A stretch of 64,000 nucleotides of DNA from positions 46,979 through 110,978 of the forward strand of contig JADLFN010000059.1 of the NCBI GenBank assembly GCA_020845475.1, read 5' to 3'. A program made the position numbers and the translations under genes. The notes under the pieces are model-generated. The model made no database searches. It was not told the origin of the DNA and saw only the letters and a program-made list of their open reading frames with translations. Origin of the DNA: Planctomycetota bacterium (GTDB lineage Bacteria > Planctomycetota > UBA8742 > UBA2392). Positions 6,567 through 14,527 of this stretch are shown piece after piece. The first letter of the stretch is position 1, and the number at the start of each line of letters is the position of its first letter.

Positions 6567-9131
6567 ATGAGAGCGCGTCAGGTTTTCCAGCTTGCTGTGC
6601 TGGCAGGCGTGCTCTGTTGTTTTTCGCGCACGTCGGCGCAGGAGTCTGATGAGATTGTCAGCAACCCTGATGTGCAGCTGAGTCCCTCACGCGTCGATCG
6701 TTCGATTAATTTCAGCCTGCGCGAGGCGGCCAACTGGGAACGCCAGGCGCGCGAACTCACGCGCAAAGGCGAAGCGGAGAAGGCCGTTGATGCGTGGCGC
6801 GAGGCTTTTGCGCGCTATGAGGCCATGTGGCGCGACGAGCTCTCGCCAGACAAACCCACGGAAAAAGAACCCCTTGCGTGCGCGATAACGTTTCCGCCCG
6901 GCAAGGATCGCGACTTGTCTCCGCAGTACATTGAAAACTGGATCACGCTGCCGGATTACATCAACGGTCGCATGCGCCAGCCGGACTGGCCGCGCCAGTT
7001 CAAAGATCGCATGTCGCTGCGCCAGAGCGGCCCCGGCCAGGAAATGCTGTCGCGCGCGCTTGCCAACAACGACATGAAGTTGATGCGCCGCGTTGCGCGC
7101 TACTATCAGTTCAGCCCCTCCGGCATCAGGGCGTTGCGCACGTTGGCGGAAGTGGCGCTGGAGCGCGGCGACAGCCTGCTGGCGCAGCGCTGGCTCTTTG
7201 AACTGGGCGAAGCCCACCCCGACGAATACCGGCGCGATCCGTACTTGTGGGTGCAGCTCGTGCGCGCCTGCCGCGAATCGGACACACGCTTCTACCTTGC
7301 CAAGGCGCTGGCTGATTTTGAGCGCAATGCGCGCGATGCCACTGTGGATGTGGGCGGCGTGAAAGTGAACGCGCTGAAGTACGCCAAGGAGCTGGCGGAA
7401 CAGCCCGTGCCCGGCGATCGTCGCGAGCTGGGATCTACGGGCTGGCGCACGTTGCAGGGTGAGTCCGGCCGCAACCGAGTGGCTCCGCCGGTTGAGAGCA
7501 TCGGCGAAATGCTCGATTTCGCGCCGGCGGAAGGCGTGCAAGGTTTCCAGTTGACGACCGGCAGCCAGACGGATTCACGCGAGGATGAGTACCGCTATTA
7601 CGGGCCGCAACCCAAGCAGGTTTCGCACCTGAATTTTCCCACGATCCACAGCAGTGGCATCTACATCCACCAGCTGGCAGCCAAGGCGAACAATACCGTT
7701 CGTTCGGAGCAGCTGTTGTTCTTTGGCCATGGCAGCGAAACGCGCGCCCAGCCCATGACGATCAAAGCCGGGCTGGAGTATCCGCAGCCCAAGGAGCAGA
7801 ACAACGGTTACCGTTACTACTACATGGCCAGGGAGTCGCGCCCGCGTAACCGCGTGCTGGCCAGCACCATCGGTCGCCTGACGTGGGCTGTGGAACCCAA
7901 GGAGCATGACGTGCTGTTCGCAATCCTGGGCGAGGGTAATCCCAGCACCAGCGACGACGCCCTGCGCTCCGGAAACCAGATTCAGGCCTTTGACCTCACA
8001 GACGAAGGCAAGCTCCTCGTGACGCTGCCCAACGAGAAAATTGAAAGCCCCGACGATTGGAAGGTGCTCCAGAACATCGTGTTCAACGGCGCGCCGCTGA
8101 TTCACAACAACAAGCTTTACGTAAGTGGTACGCGTGCGCAGCGCGGCTCAACCGAGTCCTGGGTGTTCTGTTTTGACGTGACACCCCGCGGCGATTTCTC
8201 TCGCGGTGAAGGCAAGTTGCAGTGGAAAACGATGATCTGCGCCAAGAAGTCGCAGGGTTCCATGGGTTGGGAAGAACTGCCTGCTGAAGCCATTGAAGTC
8301 TCCAGTCTCGCTGAGCAGGGCGGCATGCTTTACGTGTCCACGAACATGGGTGCCTGCGCGGGTCTTGATCGCGACACGGGTGAGTTGTGCTGGGCCGCAA
8401 AGTATGAGCGCCCCAGCCCGCGCAGCACCAGCGAACTCGGCTGGACTGGCAACGCGCCTGTTGCCTTTGGCGGCCTGGTGGTGATCGCGCCTGACGACTC
8501 GCGCTTTGCCTTCGTTCTTGACGGCCTGTGGGGCAAGAAGAACTTCGAACACCCCATGCACGGCCGCGGTGCCCCGGGCGAGTTCAACTACGTGCTGGGC
8601 GTCGTGGATAACGCTCTGATCATCCAGGGCCGGCGCAAGCTCTATTCTGTTTCGCTTACCAGTTTTCGTCGCGGAGGTGTCAAGCACAACGCAGCAGACT
8701 GGGGCAGCTTGAACTGGGAAACCGAGAACAAATTTGACGCCACTCCCTTCGGCCGCGGCGTTATCGCCGGAGACAAGATACTCGTGCCACTCAAAGGTTC
8801 TGTTGCGCTTTATGATGTTGCGACGGGCAAGCTGGACACGCGCATTCCCCTGCCTGACACGATCGAATTCGAAAAGGAACCCTACACGCTGAGTGTTTAC
8901 TGTCGCGGCGAGGCCATCAAGGACCAGGATGGCGCCGTGCGAGGCTACCGGCCCGTGACGGTGACCGACTCCGCCACGGGTAGCGTTTACAGCGTGGAAC
9001 ACTTGCGCAACGGAGACACCTTCACGCTGCCGGGCTCAGGAAGAACAGAGACCGTGAAGAAGGAGACTTTCGTGGTCATGGCCAGCAGCAAATGGCTCTA
9101 TGCCTTTGCCGCGTCTGACAAGAAGGAATAG
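6567..9131 (+). CDS. Secreted PQQ-type beta-propeller protein
   Basis: An 854-residue protein with a signal peptide ending near TSAQES (residue about 25). Residues about 40-260 are helical and TPR-like (NWERQARELTRKGEAEKAVD). The rest has repeated blades of the PQQ/YncE propeller type, with segments such as GMLYVSTNMGACAGLDRDTG, IAGDKILVPLKGSVALYDV and a final MASSKWLYAFAASDKK. No quinoprotein dehydrogenase active-site residues or cytochrome motif (CxxCH) are seen, so it is probably not an enzyme of that class. GGAG lies about eight bases ahead of the ATG. It follows the HEAT/EF-hand gene by 12 bases, so they are probably co-transcribed. Confidence 0.8.
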   Translation: MRARQVFQLAVLAGVLCCFSRTSAQESDEIVSNPDVQLSPSRVDRSINFSLREAANWERQARELTRKGEAEKAVDAWREAFARYEAMWRDELSPDKPTEKEPLACAITFPPGKDRDLSPQYIENWITLPDYINGRMRQPDWPRQFKDRMSLRQSGPGQEMLSRALANNDMKLMRRVARYYQFSPSGIRALRTLAEVALERGDSLLAQRWLFELGEAHPDEYRRDPYLWVQLVRACRESDTRFYLAKALADFERNARDATVDVGGVKVNALKYAKELAEQPVPGDRRELGSTGWRTLQGESGRNRVAPPVESIGEMLDFAPAEGVQGFQLTTGSQTDSREDEYRYYGPQPKQVSHLNFPTIHSSGIYIHQLAAKANNTVRSEQLLFFGHGSETRAQPMTIKAGLEYPQPKEQNNGYRYYYMARESRPRNRVLASTIGRLTWAVEPKEHDVLFAILGEGNPSTSDDALRSGNQIQAFDLTDEGKLLVTLPNEKIESPDDWKVLQNIVFNGAPLIHNNKLYVSGTRAQRGSTESWVFCFDVTPRGDFSRGEGKLQWKTMICAKKSQGSMGWEELPAEAIEVSSLAEQGGMLYVSTNMGACAGLDRDTGELCWAAKYERPSPRSTSELGWTGNAPVAFGGLVVIAPDDSRFAFVLDGLWGKKNFEHPMHGRGAPGEFNYVLGVVDNALIIQGRRKLYSVSLTSFRRGGVKHNAADWGSLNWETENKFDATPFGRGVIAGDKILVPLKGSVALYDVATGKLDTRIPLPDTIEFEKEPYTLSVYCRGEAIKDQDGAVRGYRPVTVTDSATGSVYSVEHLRNGDTFTLPGSGRTETVKKETFVVMASSKWLYAFAASDKKE

Positions 9132-9208
9132 GGTGGGTGCGCAGGAATTGCGTGCCGCTGGGCGTTGGGAATTCGTAGAACGATAACGCAAATCACAGGA
9201 ACCTGATC

Positions 9209-10264
9209 ATGGCCGGCCAAACCAGCAGCGAAGCAGAAGACCTGAAGACAGTGCAGCAACTGCGTGACGCCCACGACGCAATCATCAAAGAACTGCACAA
9301 GGTCGTCGTCGGCCAGGAAGATGTCATTGAGCAGTTGCTGATCGCTATCTTCGCGCGCGGCCACGCGCTCTTGGTTGGCGTACCCGGGCTGGCAAAAACG
9401 CTGCTGATCCGCACGCTGGCCGACACGATGTCATTGAAGTTCTCGCGCATCCAGTTCACGCCCGACCTGATGCCCTCCGACATCACCGGCACTGAAGTAT
9501 TGCAAGAGGACAAGACCACGGGTCGCCGCGAGTTCCGCTTCCTGCCCGGCCCGATTTTCGCCAACATCATTCTTGCTGACGAAATCAACCGCACGCCGCC
9601 CAAGACGCAGGCGGCACTGCTCGAGGCCATGCAGGAAATCCAGGTGACGGCAGGCGGTCGCCGCCACCAGCTTGAGGCGCCATTCTTCGTGCTCGCAACG
9701 CAAAACCCCATTGAACAGGAAGGCACGTACCCTCTGCCGGAAGCACAGCAGGATCGCTTCATGTTCAACATCAAGGTCGAGTATCCCGCCGAAGAAGAAG
9801 AGCTGATGATCATGAAAATGACCACAGCGACTTACAAAGGTGCCGTCGAACACGTACTCGATGGCGCGATGATTATGCGCCTTCAGGAACTCGTGCGCAA
9901 AGTGCCGATCTCTGAGCACGTGATCAAGTACGCCATGCAGTTCTCGCGGCTCACACGCCTGAACAATCCGCAAGCCCCTGACTTCATCAAGCAATACCTT
10001 GCCTGGGGTGCGGGCCCGCGAGCCAGTCAGTTCCTTATTCTGGGCGCCAAGGCGCGCGCCGTGCTGCAGGGGCGCTACTACGCCAGCGGCGAGGACGTTC
10101 GCGCCGTCGCCCACCCGGTGCTGCGCCATCGCATTATTCCCAACTTCTCCGCCGAGGCTGAGGGCATTACCAGCGACGTGATCATCGACAAGCTGATTGA
10201 GCTGATCCCGCGCGCCGAGGCCGAGTCTCTCGCCGACAGGCGCTTGCCCAACGTCATGAAGTAA
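9209..10264 (+). CDS. MoxR-family AAA+ ATPase
   Basis: A 351-residue cytoplasmic AAA+ ATPase. Walker A is GVPGLAKT (57-64), Walker B ILADE (121-125) followed by INRTPPKTQAALLEAMQE, sensor 1 is LATQNP, and the arginine-finger region is LPEAQQDRFMF; the lid domain fills the C-terminus. Known MoxR proteins act as chaperones that insert cofactors or remodel partners and are almost always encoded with DUF58 and VWA proteins, as here. AGGAA precedes the ATG by nine bases. It is the only MoxR gene in the window although there are two DUF58/VWA modules. Subfamily (MRP versus other MoxR) was not determined. Confidence 0.93.
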   Translation: MAGQTSSEAEDLKTVQQLRDAHDAIIKELHKVVVGQEDVIEQLLIAIFARGHALLVGVPGLAKTLLIRTLADTMSLKFSRIQFTPDLMPSDITGTEVLQEDKTTGRREFRFLPGPIFANIILADEINRTPPKTQAALLEAMQEIQVTAGGRRHQLEAPFFVLATQNPIEQEGTYPLPEAQQDRFMFNIKVEYPAEEEELMIMKMTTATYKGAVEHVLDGAMIMRLQELVRKVPISEHVIKYAMQFSRLTRLNNPQAPDFIKQYLAWGAGPRASQFLILGAKARAVLQGRYYASGEDVRAVAHPVLRHRIIPNFSAEAEGITSDVIIDKLIELIPRAEAESLADRRLPNVMK

Positions 10265-10281
10265 GGACGCATGCAGCATGC

Positions 10282-10333
10282 GGTTGGCGGATTGCCGTAT
10301 CCGCATACCGCCAACCACGACCCGCGAACCCAC
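10282..10333 (+). promoter_or_regulatory. Leader with alternative hairpins and three heptamers
   Basis: In the gap after moxR, GGTTGGCGG (10282-10290) can pair with CCGCCAACC (10308-10316), or GCGGAT (10287-10292) with ATCCGC (10299-10304); the two stems exclude each other. Three 7-base units, AACCACG, ACCCGCG and AACCCAC, then run exactly into the ATG at 10334. There is no AGGAG-like site. A regulatory role is inference. Confidence 0.4.
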
Positions 10334-11062
10334 ATGGCTCTGAACCGCGACAAGAGCATTGAAGAGCGCAAACAGGAGATCGACGAAGAACTCGAGGAGT
10401 ATGCATCGCGTGGCATCGTCAGCCCCAATGCGCTCAAAGCCGCGCGCTGGCTTTCGCGAATTCTCTGGCTGGCCATGTCCGCGCTGGTCGTGGTCATGCT
10501 GTACCAGATGAACACGCGCGTACCGGAGGCCGACTACAAGAAGCTGGAAAGGCAGGCAGGTGAACTGCAGGCAGAGCGCAAACGTCTGGAGTTGGAGTTG
10601 GACGCCATTAAGGGCCAGATTTCGGCGGAGGCATTGCGGCTGGGCGTTGTCAGCGTCGAAAACGTGAGCGACGCAGACAAAATGGAAATCCTGCGCGGCA
10701 TCATTGACGAAGCGCGCCGGGCGCGATCGCGAGAGGATTCCGACGCTGTGGTGATTGCCGGGCTTGCCGCCTATCGGGCCATGCAGGAACAGAACGCGGG
10801 CGTACCGGCAGAAGATTACGTGAAGGCGGGGAAGGACAAAAAGGCCGTCGCCCTGGCGCGGCTGGCGTTGGAGGCGGGCAGCGACAGGTCAGAGTTTTTT
10901 CGGGGCGTGGCAATTGCGCAAGATGCTGCCGTAGCGGAACGTGTGATTGCGATTCGCTGGCTGGCCGCCAACGGCAGGGATGAAGCAAGCAGGCGAGTGC
11001 TGCTGCAACTGGCGCAGGATCCAAGGGCGCTGATCGCGACCGAGGCGAAGAAGGCGCAGTAG
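10334..11062 (+). CDS. One-helix membrane protein of the MoxR cluster
   Basis: A 242-residue protein starting at the ATG at 10334; a longer in-frame start at 10271 would translate a hairpin region and is less likely. Residues 1-35 are charged and cytoplasmic, 38-59 form one membrane helix (WLSRILWLAMSALVVVMLY), 65-110 look like a coiled coil (LERQAGELQAERKRLELELD) and the rest is helical. I know no family for it. Its place between moxR and DUF58, with only a 34-base gap to the latter, suggests it belongs to the same membrane complex. Confidence 0.75.
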   Translation: MALNRDKSIEERKQEIDEELEEYASRGIVSPNALKAARWLSRILWLAMSALVVVMLYQMNTRVPEADYKKLERQAGELQAERKRLELELDAIKGQISAEALRLGVVSVENVSDADKMEILRGIIDEARRARSREDSDAVVIAGLAAYRAMQEQNAGVPAEDYVKAGKDKKAVALARLALEAGSDRSEFFRGVAIAQDAAVAERVIAIRWLAANGRDEASRRVLLQLAQDPRALIATEAKKAQ

Positions 11063-11096
11063 GGGAGCGCCAAAGCGGCGCTTGCGGGAAGGAATC

Positions 11097-12008
11097 ATGG
11101 CAGAGCTGGTCGGAAAACAATACCTCGATCCAAAGGTGCTGAACCAGATTCAGCACCTTGAAATGACCGCGCGTAACGTGGTGGAGGGTTTCATTTCCGG
11201 CCTGCATAAGTCGCCCTACAAGGGTTTTTCGGTCGAGTTTGCACAGCACCGTGAATACGTTCCCGGCGACGATTTGCGTTACCTGGACTGGAAGGCCTAC
11301 GGCAAATCTGACAAGTACTACATCAAGGAGTATGAGGAAGAGACGAACTTCCGCGCGCTGATCGCCGTCGATACCAGCGAGTCGATGCGCTACCAGAGCG
11401 GGGATCTGCCCAGCAAATTGGACTACGCCAAAGTGATGGCGGCGTCATTGGCTTACTTGATTCAGCGCCAGAGCGACTCGGCAGGACTCGCGCTGTTTGA
11501 CGAGCGCGTTTATGACTTTGTGCCTAGTTCCACCAGCCAGGCCACACTGATGCGGATGTTGGCGACAATGCACAATCATCCGGCCGCCAAAAAGACCAAC
11601 GTCGGCGAAGTGATGCACGACGTGGCCCAGCGGGCCGGGCGGCGCTCACTTGTAATCCTGATTTCCGACCTGTTCGACGACATCAAGCACCTGAAAAAGG
11701 GGCTTGAGCATCTGCGTGCGCGCCGCCACGACGTGATTGTGTTCAACGTGATGGACGAGCAGGAACTGAACTTCAACTTCGACCGTCTGACCGAATTCCG
11801 CGGCCTCGAGGGTTTCCCGAAGCTGCTTGTGGATCCGCGCACGCTGCGCGCGGCATATCTGGAAGAAGTCGCCAATTTCACAAGCGAAGCGCGGCGCCAT
11901 TGCCTGCGCAACCGCACGGATTTCGTACAGGTCAACACGCAGTCACGCCTGGAAATGGTGCTTGAAGCGTATCTGGCCAAAAGAATGGGAAGCAGGTCAG
12001 CAGGATGA
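11097..12008 (+). CDS. DUF58 domain protein, first copy
   Basis: A 303-residue soluble DUF58 protein. Family signatures are FAQHREYVPGDDLRYLDWKA (about 42-61) and AVDTSESMRYQSG, the latter being a metal-site-like DxSxS loop of the VWA type. The ATG at 11097 is chosen over an earlier TTG because GGAAGGA ends four bases before it. DUF58 proteins partner MoxR ATPases. The stop overlaps the next ATG by four bases (ATGA), so translation is coupled to the BatA-like gene. Unlike the second DUF58 gene (44376-45611) it has no membrane helices, so the two copies probably are not interchangeable. Confidence 0.9.
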   Translation: MAELVGKQYLDPKVLNQIQHLEMTARNVVEGFISGLHKSPYKGFSVEFAQHREYVPGDDLRYLDWKAYGKSDKYYIKEYEEETNFRALIAVDTSESMRYQSGDLPSKLDYAKVMAASLAYLIQRQSDSAGLALFDERVYDFVPSSTSQATLMRMLATMHNHPAAKKTNVGEVMHDVAQRAGRRSLVILISDLFDDIKHLKKGLEHLRARRHDVIVFNVMDEQELNFNFDRLTEFRGLEGFPKLLVDPRTLRAAYLEEVANFTSEARRHCLRNRTDFVQVNTQSRLEMVLEAYLAKRMGSRSAG

Positions 12009-14428
12009 GCCCGGGCGCACTGATCGGACTTGGCATCGGAATTCCGCTCGCGGCGGCGAGCGTGCCCGTAATCATTCACCTGATCAACCTGACGCGCTAC
12101 CGCAAGGTGGACTGGGCGGCGATGGAGTTCCTGCTGGCCGCTTACCGGAAGACGCGCCGCCGCCTTCAAATGGAATCGCTGATCATGCTGCTGCTGCGCG
12201 TGGCTGCAGTCATCTTCCTGGCGCTGGCGTTCTTTCCTTTTGCAGCGGAAGAGGTAAAGGCGCTGTTCAATTTTGAGCGCTCCTCCTTTGCGGCAAACGC
12301 GCCGCTCAATCTTGTCGTTGTGCTCGATAATAGCGGCTCGATGGCCTACACCCAGGAAGGCCAGAGCTCCTTTGACCGCGCCAAGAAGTACGCACTTGCC
12401 GCGGTGGACACGCTCAAGCCGGGCCGTGATCGCGTCACGATTGTGCGCATGAGCGACGTGTTTGTGCCGCGCGGCATTGGCGGCGCGGCCGCAAGCGACG
12501 AAGAACAGCAGAAACGGCGCAAGGAGCGCGTCAAGCTGCTGACGAACCTGGACCTGGAAACGGCACGGCGCGAGTTGGCAGCCACGACGGTCGCAGCGGT
12601 GGACACCAATATGCTCGTGGCGATGCGCGAGGCATACCGGCTGATGGATCTGACTCCGGCCAGCGATGCCGTGGGTCTGGTGGTGATTACCGATTTCGCC
12701 AACACCGGCTGGAGCACGCTCAGGAAGGACGGCGCCAATCAGCGTGAATTTGCCGATGTCATGGCCAAGATCAATGAGCGCATGGGCCAGGGCGGATCGC
12801 CGCTGTTTTACGATGCCGGTTTCGATGACAGCAACAATGTGGCCATAGTTTCAGTAAGTTGCAGCGATCGCGTGATTGGCGAAGGCATGGAAACCAGCTT
12901 GCAGGTGACCCTGGCAAACTACTCCGCGCGCAGCGAGGCGCGAGGCGTCAGCCTCGTCTATCGGATTGACGGGCACGAGACAAAATCTGCTTCGGGCAAG
13001 ATTTCACTTCAACAAGGAAAAGCGACAGATCCGGTCGTGATCAAGCTCAAGGCCAATGAGCTCAAGTTGAACACTGAGCGTGAGAAAAAGACGGGCGCCT
13101 CGCGCCACATTGAAGTCGAGATCGTCGAGCCGGACGGCCTCAAAGCCGATAACCGCCGCAGCATCGTTCTCAACGTAGTGCCGGATGTGCCTATTCTGGT
13201 CGTCAATGGCGTGCCGGATAAACGAGCGGACTTGAACGAGACGCTTTATCTCGAGACCGCGCTTTCGATCTCGGACAACCGCGGCGATGATGTGCGCACC
13301 GGCTCGGAAACACGCGTGACGCCCAATCGCATTATCAGCATTACGCCCGCGCAGCTGACTGCACAGGAAACGTTTCTGGACTACCGCCTGGTGATTATCG
13401 CCAATGTTGCCACTTTACCTGAGAGCACAGTGTCGCGTCTGGAAGAATTTGTGGCGGCGGGCTTTGGCCTGATCATTTTTGATGGCGACCGCGTCGATCA
13501 TCAACGCTACAACCGCGATTTGTTCAAGGAGGGCAAGGGTTTGCTGCCCTGCGAACTCAAGGGCCCCGAAGGCAGCGTAGATGTTGGCGCGCCCAACTAC
13601 GGTATCGTGCCTCTTGAAATCTCGCACCCGGCGCTGTCCATTTTCATGCGCGACAAAGAGCAGACCGCGATTATCACGGATCCCAAGGCGATCAACAACT
13701 GGCGTGGTGTCGCACTGCCCCAAGGTTCGCAGATTGATCCGCTGCGTCCCACGCAGGTCATCCTCGGCATCAACAAGACGGGCACAGCGGAGCCGCGTCC
13801 TTTCATGCTTGAGCGGCCATTTGGGCGCGGGCGTGTGGTGTATTTCACAAGCACGGCCTCTGAGCGTTGGAACAAGCTCTGGCAGACGGCGGGCCTGCCA
13901 CTGTTCCTCTATCATGAGACTGTAAGTTACCTGACCAACAGCGAGGCGCGTTATTCGAACCTGAGTATCGGTGAGCCCTATCGTCGAGTCTTGCGCGTGC
14001 GCGATATTGCACCTGTTTATCAGGTCAAGGATCCATCAGGAACGATCACTGAACTGCCTACTACCAGCGAAGAAGGCGTGCAGCTTGTCGAGTATTCCGG
14101 AACAGCGTTGCCGGGCGTTTATTCACTCACGGCACTCGATAAGGAAGGTGCGCAAACGAACCAGAAATGGCAGGAGCGTTTTGCGGTCAACGCCGACGCC
14201 GTTGAGAGCGATACCGCCAAGATCAGCGCGGATATCGGGCTTTCGCTCAAAGATGCGCTGGGTGAAATCAAGTTCGAATTCCAGAAGGCCGGCAGTGATG
14301 GCGAAGGGCGCGCACTCGTGGCTGACGATGAAGGCGGCGGCGTGTGGCTGTGGTGCGCGATCATTGCGGCAATATTTTTCCTGGCGGAGACTGGCTGGAG
14401 CCTGGTGATTTCCAAGCCGGAACAATGA
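12005..14428 (+). CDS. BatA-like membrane protein with VWA domain
   Basis: An 807-residue protein. Residues 1-85 are the BatA/aerotolerance N-terminal domain: helix 4-27, the charged RYRKVDWAAMEFLLAAYRKT loop and a second helix 58-81. A von Willebrand A domain follows, with the metal-site loop DNSGS at 108-112. Residues about 280-600 resemble beta-rich and Rossmann-like domains seen in long Bat proteins, and a final helix lies near 785-802 (WLWCAIIAAIFFLAETGW). In this family the VWA domain faces the periplasm. It begins inside the stop of DUF58. Known relatives affect stress tolerance or envelope complex assembly; the target here is unknown. Confidence 0.88.
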   Translation: MSPGALIGLGIGIPLAAASVPVIIHLINLTRYRKVDWAAMEFLLAAYRKTRRRLQMESLIMLLLRVAAVIFLALAFFPFAAEEVKALFNFERSSFAANAPLNLVVVLDNSGSMAYTQEGQSSFDRAKKYALAAVDTLKPGRDRVTIVRMSDVFVPRGIGGAAASDEEQQKRRKERVKLLTNLDLETARRELAATTVAAVDTNMLVAMREAYRLMDLTPASDAVGLVVITDFANTGWSTLRKDGANQREFADVMAKINERMGQGGSPLFYDAGFDDSNNVAIVSVSCSDRVIGEGMETSLQVTLANYSARSEARGVSLVYRIDGHETKSASGKISLQQGKATDPVVIKLKANELKLNTEREKKTGASRHIEVEIVEPDGLKADNRRSIVLNVVPDVPILVVNGVPDKRADLNETLYLETALSISDNRGDDVRTGSETRVTPNRIISITPAQLTAQETFLDYRLVIIANVATLPESTVSRLEEFVAAGFGLIIFDGDRVDHQRYNRDLFKEGKGLLPCELKGPEGSVDVGAPNYGIVPLEISHPALSIFMRDKEQTAIITDPKAINNWRGVALPQGSQIDPLRPTQVILGINKTGTAEPRPFMLERPFGRGRVVYFTSTASERWNKLWQTAGLPLFLYHETVSYLTNSEARYSNLSIGEPYRRVLRVRDIAPVYQVKDPSGTITELPTTSEEGVQLVEYSGTALPGVYSLTALDKEGAQTNQKWQERFAVNADAVESDTAKISADIGLSLKDALGEIKFEFQKAGSDGEGRALVADDEGGGVWLWCAIIAAIFFLAETGWSLVISKPEQ

Positions 14429-14488
14429 GGTGGCTGTCAGTCAGCAGTACTCGGAATTCGGCAAGAGACTTGCGGCCAGGCATTGAAT

Positions 14489-14523
14489 ACCGACGACCGA
14501 TGAACGAAGACTGACAACCGAGA
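14489..14523 (+). repeat. Heptamer array abutting the start at 14528
   Basis: Five phased 7-base units with consensus ACCGANG (for example ACCGACG and ACCGATG) are followed by four bases and the ATG at 14528. The rest of the 99-base gap after the BatA-like gene holds no AGGAG-type site. The unit differs from that of rsmB but period and position are the same. Confidence 0.7.
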
Positions 14524-14527
14524 AACA

